Shown here: piece after piece, positions 8,930 through 17,340 of the stretch
How the letters are laid out: every line of letters begins with the position of its first letter
Numbering within the stretch: the first letter of the stretch is position 1
Origin: Streptomyces halobius
Lineage (GTDB): Bacteria > Actinomycetota > Actinomycetes > Streptomycetales > Streptomycetaceae
Direction of reading: 5' to 3'
Length of the DNA: 64,000 nucleotides
NCBI RefSeq assembly: GCF_023277745.1
Contig: NZ_CP086322.1
Span: forward strand, 7,130,001-7,194,000
Translations under genes and position numbers: made by a program
Notes under the pieces: model-generated
The model's database searches: none
Seen by the model: the letters and a program-made list of their open reading frames with translations, nothing else
What the model was told of the DNA's origin: nothing

Positions 8930-9847
8930 ATGGCCCTAGGAACAGCTTCCACCAGGACTGATCGCGCCCGCACGGTGCGCGAGCTGCTGGCTTCCGGCAA
9001 GCAGTCATATTCGTTCGAGTTCGCGGCCCCGAAGACCGAGAAGGGCGAGCGGACCCTGTGGAACGCCATTCGCCGGATCGAGGCCGTCTCGCCGACCTTT
9101 GTCTCCGTGACGTATGGAGCCGGCGGCACCTCTCGTGAGGGCACGGTGCGCGCCACCGAACGCATCGCCACCGACACCACCCTCACCCCGGTCGCCCATC
9201 TCACCGCCGTCAACCACTCCCTGGCCGATCTGCGCAACATCATCGGGCAGTACGCCGACGCCGGCATCCGCAATATGCTCGCGCTGCGCGGCGACCCGCC
9301 CGGCGACCCGATGGGCGAGTGGGTGCGGCACCCCGAAGGCGTGTCCTACGCCGCCGACCTGGTCCGGCTGATCAAGGAGTCCGGCGACTTCTGCGTCGGA
9401 GTCGCGGCCTTCCCCGAGATGCACCCGCGCTCGACGGACTGGGACTCGGACGTCGCCCACTTCGTCGACAAGTGCCGGGCGGGCGCGGACTTCGCGATCA
9501 CCCAGATGTTCTTCTACGCCGAGGACTACCTCCGGCTGCGCGACCGGGTCAGCGCCGCCGGCTGCTCCACGCCGATCATCCCGGAGATCATGCCGGTCAC
9601 GAACGTGCGCCAGATCGAGCGTTTCGCGCAGCTCAGCAACGCCGCCTTCCCGCCCGAGCTGGCCGACCGCATCCTCGCCGTCAAGGACGACCCGGCGGCT
9701 GTACGCTCCATTGGCATCGAGTACGCGACGGACCTGTGCGCGCGCTTGATGGCCGAGGACACTCCCGGGTTGCACTTCATTACCCTGAACCACTCCACGG
9801 CGACCCTGGAAATCTACGAGAATCTGGGGCTGCACCAGCAGTCCTGA
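8930..9847 (+). CDS. metF: 5,10-methylenetetrahydrofolate reductase
   Basis: This is a 305-residue FAD-binding TIM-barrel enzyme that reduces 5,10-methylene-THF to 5-methyl-THF, the methyl donor for methionine synthesis. Recognisable segments are [60 protein letters not shown] and [11 protein letters not shown], with C-terminal [15 protein letters not shown]. The length is that of the bacterial single-domain form, which lacks the eukaryotic regulatory domain. The start codon coincides with the predicted transcription start. Nested inverted repeats upstream suggest dedicated control of the methyl cycle. Confidence 0.95.
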   Translation: MALGTASTRTDRARTVRELLASGKQSYSFEFAAPKTEKGERTLWNAIRRIEAVSPTFVSVTYGAGGTSREGTVRATERIATDTTLTPVAHLTAVNHSLADLRNIIGQYADAGIRNMLALRGDPPGDPMGEWVRHPEGVSYAADLVRLIKESGDFCVGVAAFPEMHPRSTDWDSDVAHFVDKCRAGADFAITQMFFYAEDYLRLRDRVSAAGCSTPIIPEIMPVTNVRQIERFAQLSNAAFPPELADRILAVKDDPAAVRSIGIEYATDLCARLMAEDTPGLHFITLNHSTATLEIYENLGLHQQS

Positions 9848-9883
9848 TCACGGTGGCCGGAAACCGGCGGAAGAGGGGCGTAT

Positions 9884-10990
9884 ATGGGCTGGACGGTCCT
9901 CTACATCGCGTTCGGCCTGGTGGCGTTGTGGCTCCTCGGTGAGGTCCTGCTCCAGTACAAGGCCCGGCTGCGCTGGCGGCTGCTCGCCTTCACCGGCTTC
10001 ATCGGTGTGGTGGTCGGCGTCATCATCCCCTCGGTCATCGTGATCGGGGCCGGCGCCATCGCCTTCGCGGTCGGGCAGACGAATGTGACGCTCTCCTTCA
10101 AACGCGGCTTCTCCACCGGCTGGGCGCTGGGCGGCAAGCCGGGGGAGAGCCGGCGCCGCCGGGTCCGCTCCGACGGCGCGCCCGCCCAGCCGACGCTTCA
10201 GGTCTCCGGCCTGGAAGCCGTACCGCTCACCGGCGCCACCGGACAGGGCACCGACGACCAGAGGACGCCCGCCGGCCGGGACGCCTACCAGGGCGTCCAG
10301 GACGGCTACGGGCAGGGGGCGGCCTACGACGCCGCCGACGGCGCCTTCGGCCAGGACCCGTACCAGGCCCAGCACCAGGCTTACGGGAGCCAGGACGACG
10401 GCTACGACGGTGGCTACGCCCCGCAGCCGGCCTACGCGGGCCAGGACGGCTACGGCCAGGCGGACGCCACCGCCGTCTACGCCCCGCAGCCGATGCCCGA
10501 CGAGACCGGGCAGTACGGCGTCTACAGCCCCGACGCCCGCGCTCAGCACGGCGATTACCCGGCCTACGGCGCGTACGGCGCAGCCTTCGGCAACGGGGAC
10601 AGCGACGGCAACGGCTATGCGTACGGCGGCGGTTACGATCCGGCCGCCGCGGGCCAGGGCGCCTACGCCGACCCCTACGCGGCGTACGGAGACGGCCAGG
10701 GCCAGCAGGCGCCCTACTCCGATCCGTACATCGGCGCCCAGCAGTACGCGGCACAGTACGACCCCTATGAGCAGCAAGACCCTTATGGGCAACCTGTGTA
10801 CGCCCAGCAGCAGGCGTATGGCGGCATAGCGTCCGACGGCCAAGGCCAGCCGCTGGGGCACGGGTACGGCGAGACACCGCCCGGCGGGGCCTGGGTCCCG
10901 CAGCAGCGCGACGGTGCGCTCCCGCCCGAGCAGCCGCCGTACCCGCCCTATCAGCAGCAGAGTTACGACGACCAGCAGTACCGCTACTGA
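9884..10990 (+). CDS. membrane protein with a long Tyr/Gln/Gly/Asp-rich cytoplasmic tail
   Basis: The protein has 368 residues. Residues 1-65 form two TM helices (LYIAFGLVALWLLGEVLL and the stretch around FTGFIGVVVGVIIPSVIVIGAG). A short basic linker (ESRRRRVRS) is followed by about 270 residues of low-complexity sequence built on repeats such as QDGYGQ, YDAADGAF, DPYQAQHQAYGSQ and YAAYGDGQGQQ. The tail is intrinsically disordered and resembles Tyr/Gln-rich sequences that self-associate. It follows metF by 36 bases and may be co-transcribed. I recognise it only as a conserved Streptomyces membrane protein of unknown function; the tail could organise partners near the membrane, but that is inference. 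Confidence 0.75.
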   Translation: MGWTVLYIAFGLVALWLLGEVLLQYKARLRWRLLAFTGFIGVVVGVIIPSVIVIGAGAIAFAVGQTNVTLSFKRGFSTGWALGGKPGESRRRRVRSDGAPAQPTLQVSGLEAVPLTGATGQGTDDQRTPAGRDAYQGVQDGYGQGAAYDAADGAFGQDPYQAQHQAYGSQDDGYDGGYAPQPAYAGQDGYGQADATAVYAPQPMPDETGQYGVYSPDARAQHGDYPAYGAYGAAFGNGDSDGNGYAYGGGYDPAAAGQGAYADPYAAYGDGQGQQAPYSDPYIGAQQYAAQYDPYEQQDPYGQPVYAQQQAYGGIASDGQGQPLGHGYGETPPGGAWVPQQRDGALPPEQPPYPPYQQQSYDDQQYRY

Positions 10991-11078
10991 GCCCAGGCCG
11001 CGCTACGCCGTGACACCGACGGCACCCTTACCCCCCGCCTCCGTCCTCCCACGGACCGCCTCTCTCACCGACCGCCCG

Positions 11079-12584
11079 TCACGTCGACCCGCGCCAGTCG
11101 TCGCCGTTCACGATCAGTCCCGCGACGATCGCGCCGGACATCCCGGCATGCGCCGGCCCGCCGCCCGGGTGCGACCAGCCGCCGACCGCGTAAAGCCCCG
11201 GTATCCGGGTGTGGTTGGCGGGGAGCAGGAAGCGGCCCCCCTGCCCCGCCAGCGCCGGGCCGGGCACCAGCTCGCCCTCCTTGGGCGGCAGGACCTCCCG
11301 CCACAGCACCCGCTCGCGCAGCCCGGGGACCGCGGCCTCGGCGATCTCGGTCAGTCGGTCGGCGGCCGCCTCAAGGGCCGCGCCGCCCGGCAGGGCGCCC
11401 GGGGCCACCGGCGCGCTCAGCGTCACGGCCTCGTGGTCGTCGTCGGGCCGGGAGGCGGGATCGTCCGGCCGCAGCACCGTCACCGTGGGGCTGGCACATA
11501 TGGTCCGCGGAACCGCGCCGGTCCCGAACACGGCCGCCAGCTCGGCCGCGCGGTCCGTGGTGTGCACGACCGTCCGGTGCGCGGTGTCCCCCGGCCGGGC
11601 GCCTCGCAGCGCGAGCGCGACGGTGAGCCGCCCCGGTGCCTCCTCGGGACGGGCGCTCGGCCGGACGTCGTCCGCGCCCCACGGCAGCCCTCCCGGAAGT
11701 ATCGACGCCAGCCGGGCCGGAGCGATGCCGGCGACCACGAACTCCGCGTCGGACACCCGGCCGTCGGCCAGTTCCACGCCCGCCGCCCGGCCGTCCTTCT
11801 CGACGATCCCGGTCACCTCGGCGCCGAAGCCGAACTCCACCTTGCGGGCCAGACAGCGCTCGTACAGCGCCTCGGCCAGAGCCCGCATGCCACCGCGCGC
11901 ATACCAACTCCCGAAGGTCTGCTCCATGTACGGCAGCACGGCGGCGCTCGCCGGGGCGCTGCGCGGGTCGAAGCCGTACGCCGGCGCATGGCTCTCCAGC
12001 AGGGCGATCAGCCGCGGGTCGGCCAGCTCGCGGTGGGCCACCTCGGCGAGGGTGGCGGTTGTCGGGCCCTTGCCGCGGCCGAACAGCCCGCGCCTGCGCA
12101 CCGCCGGATACGGATCACGGCCCAGCACCTGCCAGTCCGGCCGCAGGGGCTCCTCCAGCAGCGGCCGCCGGGTGGCGTCCCAGGCGTCCCGGGCCCGGTT
12201 GATCAGGGCGCTCCAGCGCTCGCCCGAACCGGCGCCCAGCGCGCCGTCCAGCGCCTCCACCACCCCGGCCCGCGAGGCGTTCGGCAGCGAGACGGCGGTG
12301 CCGTCGGCGAAGAGATGGCGGCTCGCGGGGGCGACCTGCGACAGTTCGACGCACTGTTCCAGCGGCTCACGGCCGGTCTTGAGGAACAGGTCGCGGTAGA
12401 CGGCCGGCAGATGCAGCAGACCGGGACCCGTGTCGAAGGCGAAGCCGTCCCGGGCGAACCGTTGTACCGCTCCGCCGTACGTCGCGCCGCGCTCGAACAC
12501 CGCCACCCGGTGGCCCGCGACGGCCAGCCGGGCAGCGGCAGCCATCGCGCCCATCCCGGCGCCGATCATCGCAATCCGTGCCAT
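11079..12584 (-). CDS. CrtI-like phytoene desaturase family FAD oxidoreductase
   Basis: The protein has 501 residues from the ATG at 12584. The FAD-binding MARIAMIGAGMGAMAAAARLAVAGHRVAVFERG is at the very N-terminus, and the C-terminal PGLYAVGGWSHPGGGPAHAGMSGAIVA is the family's second FAD motif. Family members desaturate or isomerise carotenoids and related polyenes. No crtB, crtE or other carotenoid gene is nearby, so the substrate is unknown. TAAAGT lies 7 bases before the ATG, with no ribosome binding site between, which suggests a leaderless mRNA and argues against the longer start at 12623. Confidence 0.8.
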   Translation of the reverse strand: MARIAMIGAGMGAMAAAARLAVAGHRVAVFERGATYGGAVQRFARDGFAFDTGPGLLHLPAVYRDLFLKTGREPLEQCVELSQVAPASRHLFADGTAVSLPNASRAGVVEALDGALGAGSGERWSALINRARDAWDATRRPLLEEPLRPDWQVLGRDPYPAVRRRGLFGRGKGPTTATLAEVAHRELADPRLIALLESHAPAYGFDPRSAPASAAVLPYMEQTFGSWYARGGMRALAEALYERCLARKVEFGFGAEVTGIVEKDGRAAGVELADGRVSDAEFVVAGIAPARLASILPGGLPWGADDVRPSARPEEAPGRLTVALALRGARPGDTAHRTVVHTTDRAAELAAVFGTGAVPRTICASPTVTVLRPDDPASRPDDDHEAVTLSAPVAPGALPGGAALEAAADRLTEIAEAAVPGLRERVLWREVLPPKEGELVPGPALAGQGGRFLLPANHTRIPGLYAVGGWSHPGGGPAHAGMSGAIVAGLIVNGDDWRGST

Positions 12585-12632
12585 GCCTGCGACTTTAGCC
12601 GGGGCCACTGACAACGCCCGCACGGCGGTGGC

Positions 12633-13253
12633 TCAGCCCGGCGGCGCCACCACGCCCTCCGCCGCGGCCCGCCGCTTCTCCTCGCGCCGCAGCCGCCTGC
12701 GCTGCAGGAACCGGCGGATCCGGGACCACAGGAAGATCACCAGCGCGATGCCCGCGATCAGCAGCGTCCCGGCGATGACCGCCGCGGCCACCGGATGGAA
12801 CACGGCGAACGCGATCAGCGCGGCGACCCCCAGATCCTCGGCGATGCTCAGCACGATGTTGCTGGCCGGCTCCGGCGAGGTGTTGACCGCGATCCGCGTG
12901 CCCGCCTTGACCAGATGGCTCAGCAGTGCCGTCGAGCCGCCCACGGCGCCCGCCGCCAGCTCGGGCAGCGAGCCGTTGTGACCGGCCAGCAGAGCGGCCA
13001 CCACGCCGCCCGCGACGGGGCGGATCACCGTGTGCACGGAGTCCCACACCGAGTCCACGTACGGGACCTTGTCGGCGACGGCCTCCACGAGGAACAGCAC
13101 CCCCGCGACGATCAGCACATCGGTGCGCTGGAGCGCGGCGGGCACCTCCTCGCTGACGCCGGTCGCGCCGAGTATGCCGAAGAGCAGGACGACGGCATAG
13201 GCGTTGATCCCGCTTGCCCAGCCACTGGTGAAAACCAAGGGAAGTACAGACAC
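12633..13253 (-). CDS. DUF4126 integral membrane protein
   Basis: This is a 206-residue multi-pass membrane protein. It begins VSVLPLVFTSGWASGINAYAVVLLFGILG and continues with hydrophobic segments around DVLIVAGVLFLVEAVADKVPYVDSVWD and VIAGTLLIAGIALVIFLW, ending in a strongly basic tail (RIRRFLQRRRLRREEKRR). The pattern VADKVPYVDSVWDSVHT is the DUF4126 signature; no function is established. The GTG at 13253 is chosen because TACGAT lies 7 bases upstream (leaderless). Longer versions translate an Arg/Pro-rich shadow of the intergenic region. It is separated from the CrtI-like gene by 48 bases. Confidence 0.8.
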   Translation of the reverse strand: MSVLPLVFTSGWASGINAYAVVLLFGILGATGVSEEVPAALQRTDVLIVAGVLFLVEAVADKVPYVDSVWDSVHTVIRPVAGGVVAALLAGHNGSLPELAAGAVGGSTALLSHLVKAGTRIAVNTSPEPASNIVLSIAEDLGVAALIAFAVFHPVAAAVIAGTLLIAGIALVIFLWSRIRRFLQRRRLRREEKRRAAAEGVVAPPG

Positions 13254-13645
13254 GGGCAAGATCGTAAGCGAGCGCTGGTTTCCGGTGCTCAGGTTTGAGT
13301 ATCCGTACTCAGACGCCCGGATGAGTAGGTACGCGGATGGGCCCGGCCCCCTCCGGACGGAAGAGTGGTGACCACGGAAGGGACGCGGCGCCGCACCGCC
13401 GACACGGGGCGGCGGAACGGCGCGGCTCCCGGACGTGACGGGGGGACACGGGGGAAGTACGGGGGCTCCACGGGGGACACGGGGGAGCACGGGGGAAGCG
13501 CTGTCCTGGTCGGATCGATGGGGGAACGATCCGTGCCAGGGCAGCGCGCTTCGTCGTGTGGGGCCACGGGCCGTGCTGGTGCGCGCCGTACCGACCATAC
13601 GGCGCGCATTCACGTCCCCGGGGCAGGGCGGTCCGACGGCGGCCC
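13254..13645. other. non-coding spacer with a G-quadruplex-forming cluster
   Basis: No credible gene lies in these 392 bases. From 13440 to 13495 the plus strand has six runs of five or six Gs separated by loops of 4-6 bases (ACAC, AAGTAC, CTCCAC, ACAC, AGCAC). The region is downstream of the TetR stop and upstream of the DUF4126 promoter; the C-rich strand is the one that would be transcribed past the TetR gene. Confidence 0.7.
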
Positions 13646-14260
13646 CTACGCCGGGCGGCCGGTGACCCGCCCCTGGAGGAGCCGCGACAGCGACGCGTGG
13701 ACATCGTCGATCGACCGGTCCGGCTGGTAGGACTGCCAGTCCAGCGCGGCCACCAGGACCATCCCGAACAGCGCCGAGGCGGTCAGCGGAATGTCGATCT
13801 CCTCGCTCAGCTCCCCACGGGCCACCGCCTCCCGCAGCACGTCCTCCACCACGGTGATGGCCCGCTCACGCACCACCATCAGGGTCGACTGCCAGGCGCG
13901 GTTGGTGCGCCACAGCTCGGCGACGTAGAGCTGGGTGAGCGCCGGGTAGCGGGAGATGAACTCCAGCCCGGCCCGGATCATCGCGTCCAGCGCGTCGATC
14001 CGGCTGCCGCCCCGTCCGGCCACCTCCTCCGAGGCCGCCTGCAGGGAGGTCGCCAGCAGCTCGATGCCGTGCCGCAGCAGCTCCTCGAAGAGGACGTTCT
14101 TGCTCGCGAAGTTGTAGTAGACGGTGCCCTTCGCGACGCCCGCCCGCTCGGCGATCTCGTCCACCGTGGTGGAGGAGAAGCCCTGTTCGGCGATGAGCGT
14201 GACCGCGGCCTCGAAGAGTTTGCGACGGGTGGCATCGCGGCGTGTAGTGGAGCTGTCCAT
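13646..14260 (-). CDS. TetR-family transcriptional repressor
   Basis: The protein has 204 residues. The N-terminal DNA-binding domain is clear: RRKLFEAAVTLIAEQGFSSTTVDEIAERAGVAKGTVYYNFASKNVLFEELL. The C-terminal ligand-binding domain includes ALTQLYVAELWRTNRAWQ and SALFGMVLVAALDWQSYQPD. It is the third gene of an ATPase / YhgE-Pip / regulator operon and starts 36 bases after the YhgE-like stop. The promoter of that operon carries a near-perfect palindrome of the size TetR dimers bind, so negative autoregulation is the simplest model. No good ribosome binding site precedes the ATG, so translation may depend on coupling. Confidence 0.9.
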   Translation of the reverse strand: MDSSTTRRDATRRKLFEAAVTLIAEQGFSSTTVDEIAERAGVAKGTVYYNFASKNVLFEELLRHGIELLATSLQAASEEVAGRGGSRIDALDAMIRAGLEFISRYPALTQLYVAELWRTNRAWQSTLMVVRERAITVVEDVLREAVARGELSEEIDIPLTASALFGMVLVAALDWQSYQPDRSIDDVHASLSRLLQGRVTGRPA

Positions 14261-14295
14261 GGGGGCGATTGTGCCGGTCCCCGCGGTGTCCCCGC

Positions 14296-16503
14296 TCACA
14301 GGCTCAGCTCCGGATGCAGGTCCTTCATCCGCACCACCTGGCGGCCACGGGCCGCCAGGGAGGTCAGCGCGAGCGCCCCGACGGTGAACGCGAGCAGCAC
14401 CAGTCCGCCCTCCCATACGGGTTCCAGACCGCCGCCCGTGATGAGCCGGCGCAGCCCCTCCACGATGTAACTCATGGGCAGGAAGGGGTGGATGGCGCCG
14501 AAGAAGCCGGGACTGGTCTGCACCGGATACGTACCGCCCGCCGAGGTCAGCTGGAGCATCAGCAGCGCCAGCACCAGGATCCGGCCGGCCGGCCCGAACT
14601 GCGCGTTCAGCCACTGCACGATCGCCGAGAAACAGGCCGTGACCAGCACCAGGAAGCCGATCGTGCCGGCCGCGTACGCCATCTCCAGGCCGAGCGCGAA
14701 GTGCAGTACGGACATCAGGGCCGCGGTCTGCAGCACCCCGATGGCGAACACCGGAAGCCACCCGGACACCGCCACCCGCCAGGAGGACGCGCCCATCGTC
14801 AGCGCCCTCCGGTTGAGCGGTTTGATCAGCATGTACGCCACCATGGCGCCGACCCACAGGGACAGCGGGATGAAGTACGGGGCGAAACCGGTCCCGTAGT
14901 TGGGCGCCTTGTGGGCGGCACCCGAGGAGAGCCGCACCGGATCGGCCATCACCAGGGTGCGCGCGTCCCGGTCCTTCCTGCCGTAGTCGGGAATCCGCCG
15001 CGCCCCGTCGTGCAGCCCGTCGGCCAGCTTCGCGGAGCCGTCGGAGAGCTTGAACATGCCGCCGTTCAGCGTGTTCGCGCCGTCCTTGAGACGGCCCACA
15101 CCGGAGTCGAGGTCGCCCATGCCGGACGCGGCACGGCCGGTGCCCTGGTGCAGTTCGCGCGCGCCGTCCGCCACCCGGCCCGCCCCGTCGGCGAGTCGGT
15201 CCGTACCGGCCGCCAGCTTGCGGGCGCCCGCGGAGACCTTGTGCGCACCGTCGTTGAGCGCGTTGATCTTCTTGACGGCGGCGTCCATGTCGGCGCCGAG
15301 AGTCGGCCCGTGCTCCGCCAGTTCGCGGGCGAGGTACTGCAGCGTCCCCAGGTCCTTGTCGAGCTGGTCGAGGTTTTTCTGGCCGTGGACGTGGGCGCTG
15401 ACCTCCTCGGCCTTGGCCGCCGCGGCCGCCGCCTGCTGTGTGATCCTCTTCAGCTCGGCGCAGGACGTGTCGAGGGGCAGCCCGCTCTCGCAGCGCAACC
15501 GGTAGAAGCGGTCGAGGTGGTCGGAGATCCCCCGGGAGAGCTTCGCCCCGGTGGCGGCCGCGGCGGGCAGCTCGTCCAGATGGTCGCGGACCGCCTGCGA
15601 GCCGTCCGCGACCAGCCGCGCGGCCTCGCCGATCTCCTTGCCGTGCGCCCGGATGAAGGGACCCACCGTGTCGGCCATCCCGTTGACGGCGTCGGCGAGT
15701 TGCTGGGTGCCCTGGGCCACCCGCCCGGATCCGTCGGCGACCTGCCGCGAGCCGCTCGCCGCGGTGTCCGCCCCGCGGGCGAGATCGGCGCTGCCCCGGC
15801 TCAGCCGCCCGGCGCCGGCGTCCAGGTCCCCGAGGCCCCGCACCAGCCGGCCGCTGCCGTTCTTCGCGGTGCCCAGACCGTCGGCCAGTTCACCGGTGCC
15901 GTCCTCGGCCTTGCCGATGCCGTCCGTCAGCTCGTCGGCGCCGTCGGCGGCCTCCTCCGTCCTGCCGTGCAGTGTCGAGAAGGAGACGAAGATCTTGTCG
16001 AGGAAGGTCCGTGACGCCTTCGTGGAGGCCGCGGAGCGCACCTCGGAGAACACCGTCCGGGAGATCTGCCCCACGATGTAGTTGTTCGCGTCGTTCGTCC
16101 GCACCTTGAGGGCGCTGGTCTCCGGGTGGTCCCCGGAACTGGAGGCGATCCGCCGGCTGAAGTCCTCCGGGATGGACAGCGAGAGGTAGTACGTGCCGTC
16201 CTCGACCCCCTGCTTCGCGTCCTCGGCGTCCACGTCACGCCAGTCGAAGACCTTGCTGTCGCGCAGCCCGGTGACGATGCTGTCGCCGGCCGCTATGCGC
16301 GTGCCGTCGACGTCCGCGCCCTCGTCCTCGTTGACGAGCGCCACCGGGATCTTGTCCAGCCGCCCGTACGGGTCCCAGAAGGACCACAGGTAGAGCGCAC
16401 CGTACAGGAGCGGCAGGAGCAGCAGTGCGACCAGTGCCGCGCGCGGCAGCTTCCCCCTCCCGAACCGCTTCAGCTCAAGCGCGGCCAGCTTCGGCGAGCG
16501 CAT
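14296..16503 (-). CDS. YhgE/Pip-domain membrane protein (ABC-2 permease-like)
   Basis: The protein has 735 residues from the ATG at 16503. One TM helix (ALVALLLLPLLYGALYLW) is followed by the YhgE/Pip segment LDKIPVALVNEDEGA. A large extracytoplasmic region then carries many repeated short helices of the type ADGAxxLxDGxxxLxxG (for example ELTDGIGKAEDGTGELADGLG and KLAAGTDRLADGAGRVADG). About five TM helices close the protein, from YFIPLSLWVGAMVAYMLI to GGLVLLAFTVGALALTSLAA. Relatives include phage-infection protein Pip and EsaA-like export components. The start overlaps the end of the ATPase gene by 29 bases, so the two are translationally coupled. It probably works as the membrane half of an export or envelope system; the substrate is unknown. 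Confidence 0.85.
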   Translation of the reverse strand: MRSPKLAALELKRFGRGKLPRAALVALLLLPLLYGALYLWSFWDPYGRLDKIPVALVNEDEGADVDGTRIAAGDSIVTGLRDSKVFDWRDVDAEDAKQGVEDGTYYLSLSIPEDFSRRIASSSGDHPETSALKVRTNDANNYIVGQISRTVFSEVRSAASTKASRTFLDKIFVSFSTLHGRTEEAADGADELTDGIGKAEDGTGELADGLGTAKNGSGRLVRGLGDLDAGAGRLSRGSADLARGADTAASGSRQVADGSGRVAQGTQQLADAVNGMADTVGPFIRAHGKEIGEAARLVADGSQAVRDHLDELPAAAATGAKLSRGISDHLDRFYRLRCESGLPLDTSCAELKRITQQAAAAAAKAEEVSAHVHGQKNLDQLDKDLGTLQYLARELAEHGPTLGADMDAAVKKINALNDGAHKVSAGARKLAAGTDRLADGAGRVADGARELHQGTGRAASGMGDLDSGVGRLKDGANTLNGGMFKLSDGSAKLADGLHDGARRIPDYGRKDRDARTLVMADPVRLSSGAAHKAPNYGTGFAPYFIPLSLWVGAMVAYMLIKPLNRRALTMGASSWRVAVSGWLPVFAIGVLQTAALMSVLHFALGLEMAYAAGTIGFLVLVTACFSAIVQWLNAQFGPAGRILVLALLMLQLTSAGGTYPVQTSPGFFGAIHPFLPMSYIVEGLRRLITGGGLEPVWEGGLVLLAFTVGALALTSLAARGRQVVRMKDLHPELSL

Positions 16504-17278
16504 CGGCGGCCTCCTCCTCAGTGGTTGCGGGGGCCTCGATGGCGTTGCCGGTGCCCTGCTTCGGGCTGCCGGTGCGTACCAGCACCACGCCCGCGGCCTC
16601 CTCGCCGCCCTCCGGCGGCTCACTGCACACCGCGACCACCGTCGTGCCCGCCGCCGCGAGACCGCGCAACGTCGCCCAGGCCGCAGCCCGTTCACCGTCC
16701 GACAGCTTCAGGTCGGTGTCGTCCACGGCCAGCAGTCGGGGGCCGCCGATCAAGGCGAGCGCCACGGACAGCCGCAGCGCCTCCAGTCGCTCCAGATCGC
16801 GCACCGACGTACGGATTCCCTTGGGCAGCGACTCGACGTCCAGGCCGGCCGCTTCGAGCGCGGCGTCCACCAGAGCGCGCGCCTCGGCCCTGCGCTCCCG
16901 GGGCGGTCGCAGCAGCGCGCGCACCGAGCCCCCGAACCGGCCCTGCAGCAGGGCGCGTTCCCGGAGATGCTCGCCCACGGTCAGTGCGGGATCGAGCTCG
17001 GCGACGCCGGGTACATGGGCGAGCGCGGTGACCGCCCGGACCGCGGCCCTCTTCCTGGGCAGCGGCAGACCGCCGACCTCGGCGGTTCCGGCAGCGGTCT
17101 TCATCCGCCCGGTGAGCGCGAGCAGCAGACATGTCCGACCGGAACCGGAAGGTCCCTGTACGGCGATCAGCGAGCCGGGTTCAGCTGTGATGTCGATGCC
17201 CTGGAACGCCCATCCGCGGGGGCCCTTGACCCCGAATCCCGCGGCCGTGACCGCCGCCCCGTGCGGGGTGCTGTCCAC
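16475..17278 (-). CDS. ABC-type ATPase subunit with degenerate motifs
   Basis: The protein has 267 residues. The Walker A region reads GPSGSGRT, with Arg in place of the usual Lys. The Walker B region reads LLAVDDTD, with Asp where the catalytic Glu is expected. The LSGGQ signature is replaced by DLERLEALRLSVALAL. The overall order (WAFQGIDITAEPGSLIAVQGPSGSG, then HVPGVAELDPALTVGEHLRERALL) is still that of an ABC domain. It is the first gene of the operon. The GTG has an AAGGAGG ribosome binding site, and an operator palindrome overlaps the region just upstream. Weak or absent ATP hydrolysis is possible. It should pair with the downstream YhgE-like membrane protein. Confidence 0.8.
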   Translation of the reverse strand: MDSTPHGAAVTAAGFGVKGPRGWAFQGIDITAEPGSLIAVQGPSGSGRTCLLLALTGRMKTAAGTAEVGGLPLPRKRAAVRAVTALAHVPGVAELDPALTVGEHLRERALLQGRFGGSVRALLRPPRERRAEARALVDAALEAAGLDVESLPKGIRTSVRDLERLEALRLSVALALIGGPRLLAVDDTDLKLSDGERAAAWATLRGLAAAGTTVVAVCSEPPEGGEEAAGVVLVRTGSPKQGTGNAIEAPATTEEEAADALAEAGRA

Positions 17279-17287
17279 GATCCCTCC

Positions 17288-17340
17288 TTGAACTGACTGG
17301 TCAGTTCAAAAGTATCGGCAGCCCACCCCCCTTTCTGCAA
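17288..17340 (-). promoter_or_regulatory. promoter and palindromic TetR operator of the ATPase-YhgE-TetR operon
   Basis: Read on the minus strand, TTGCAG (17335-17340) and GATACT (17311-17316) are separated by 18 bases. Directly downstream of the -10 box lies a palindrome with perfect 10-base arms, TTGAACTGAC (17288-17297) and GTCAGTTCAA (17300-17309), separated by two bases. It covers the likely transcription start and touches the AAGGAGG ribosome binding site, so a bound repressor would block initiation. Confidence 0.8.

Noticed and set aside
14261-14857. Extended TetR start giving a 403-residue protein
   Set aside because: The added part is antisense-like sequence within the YhgE gene in a shifted frame. 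The helix-turn-helix begins properly after the ATG at 14260.
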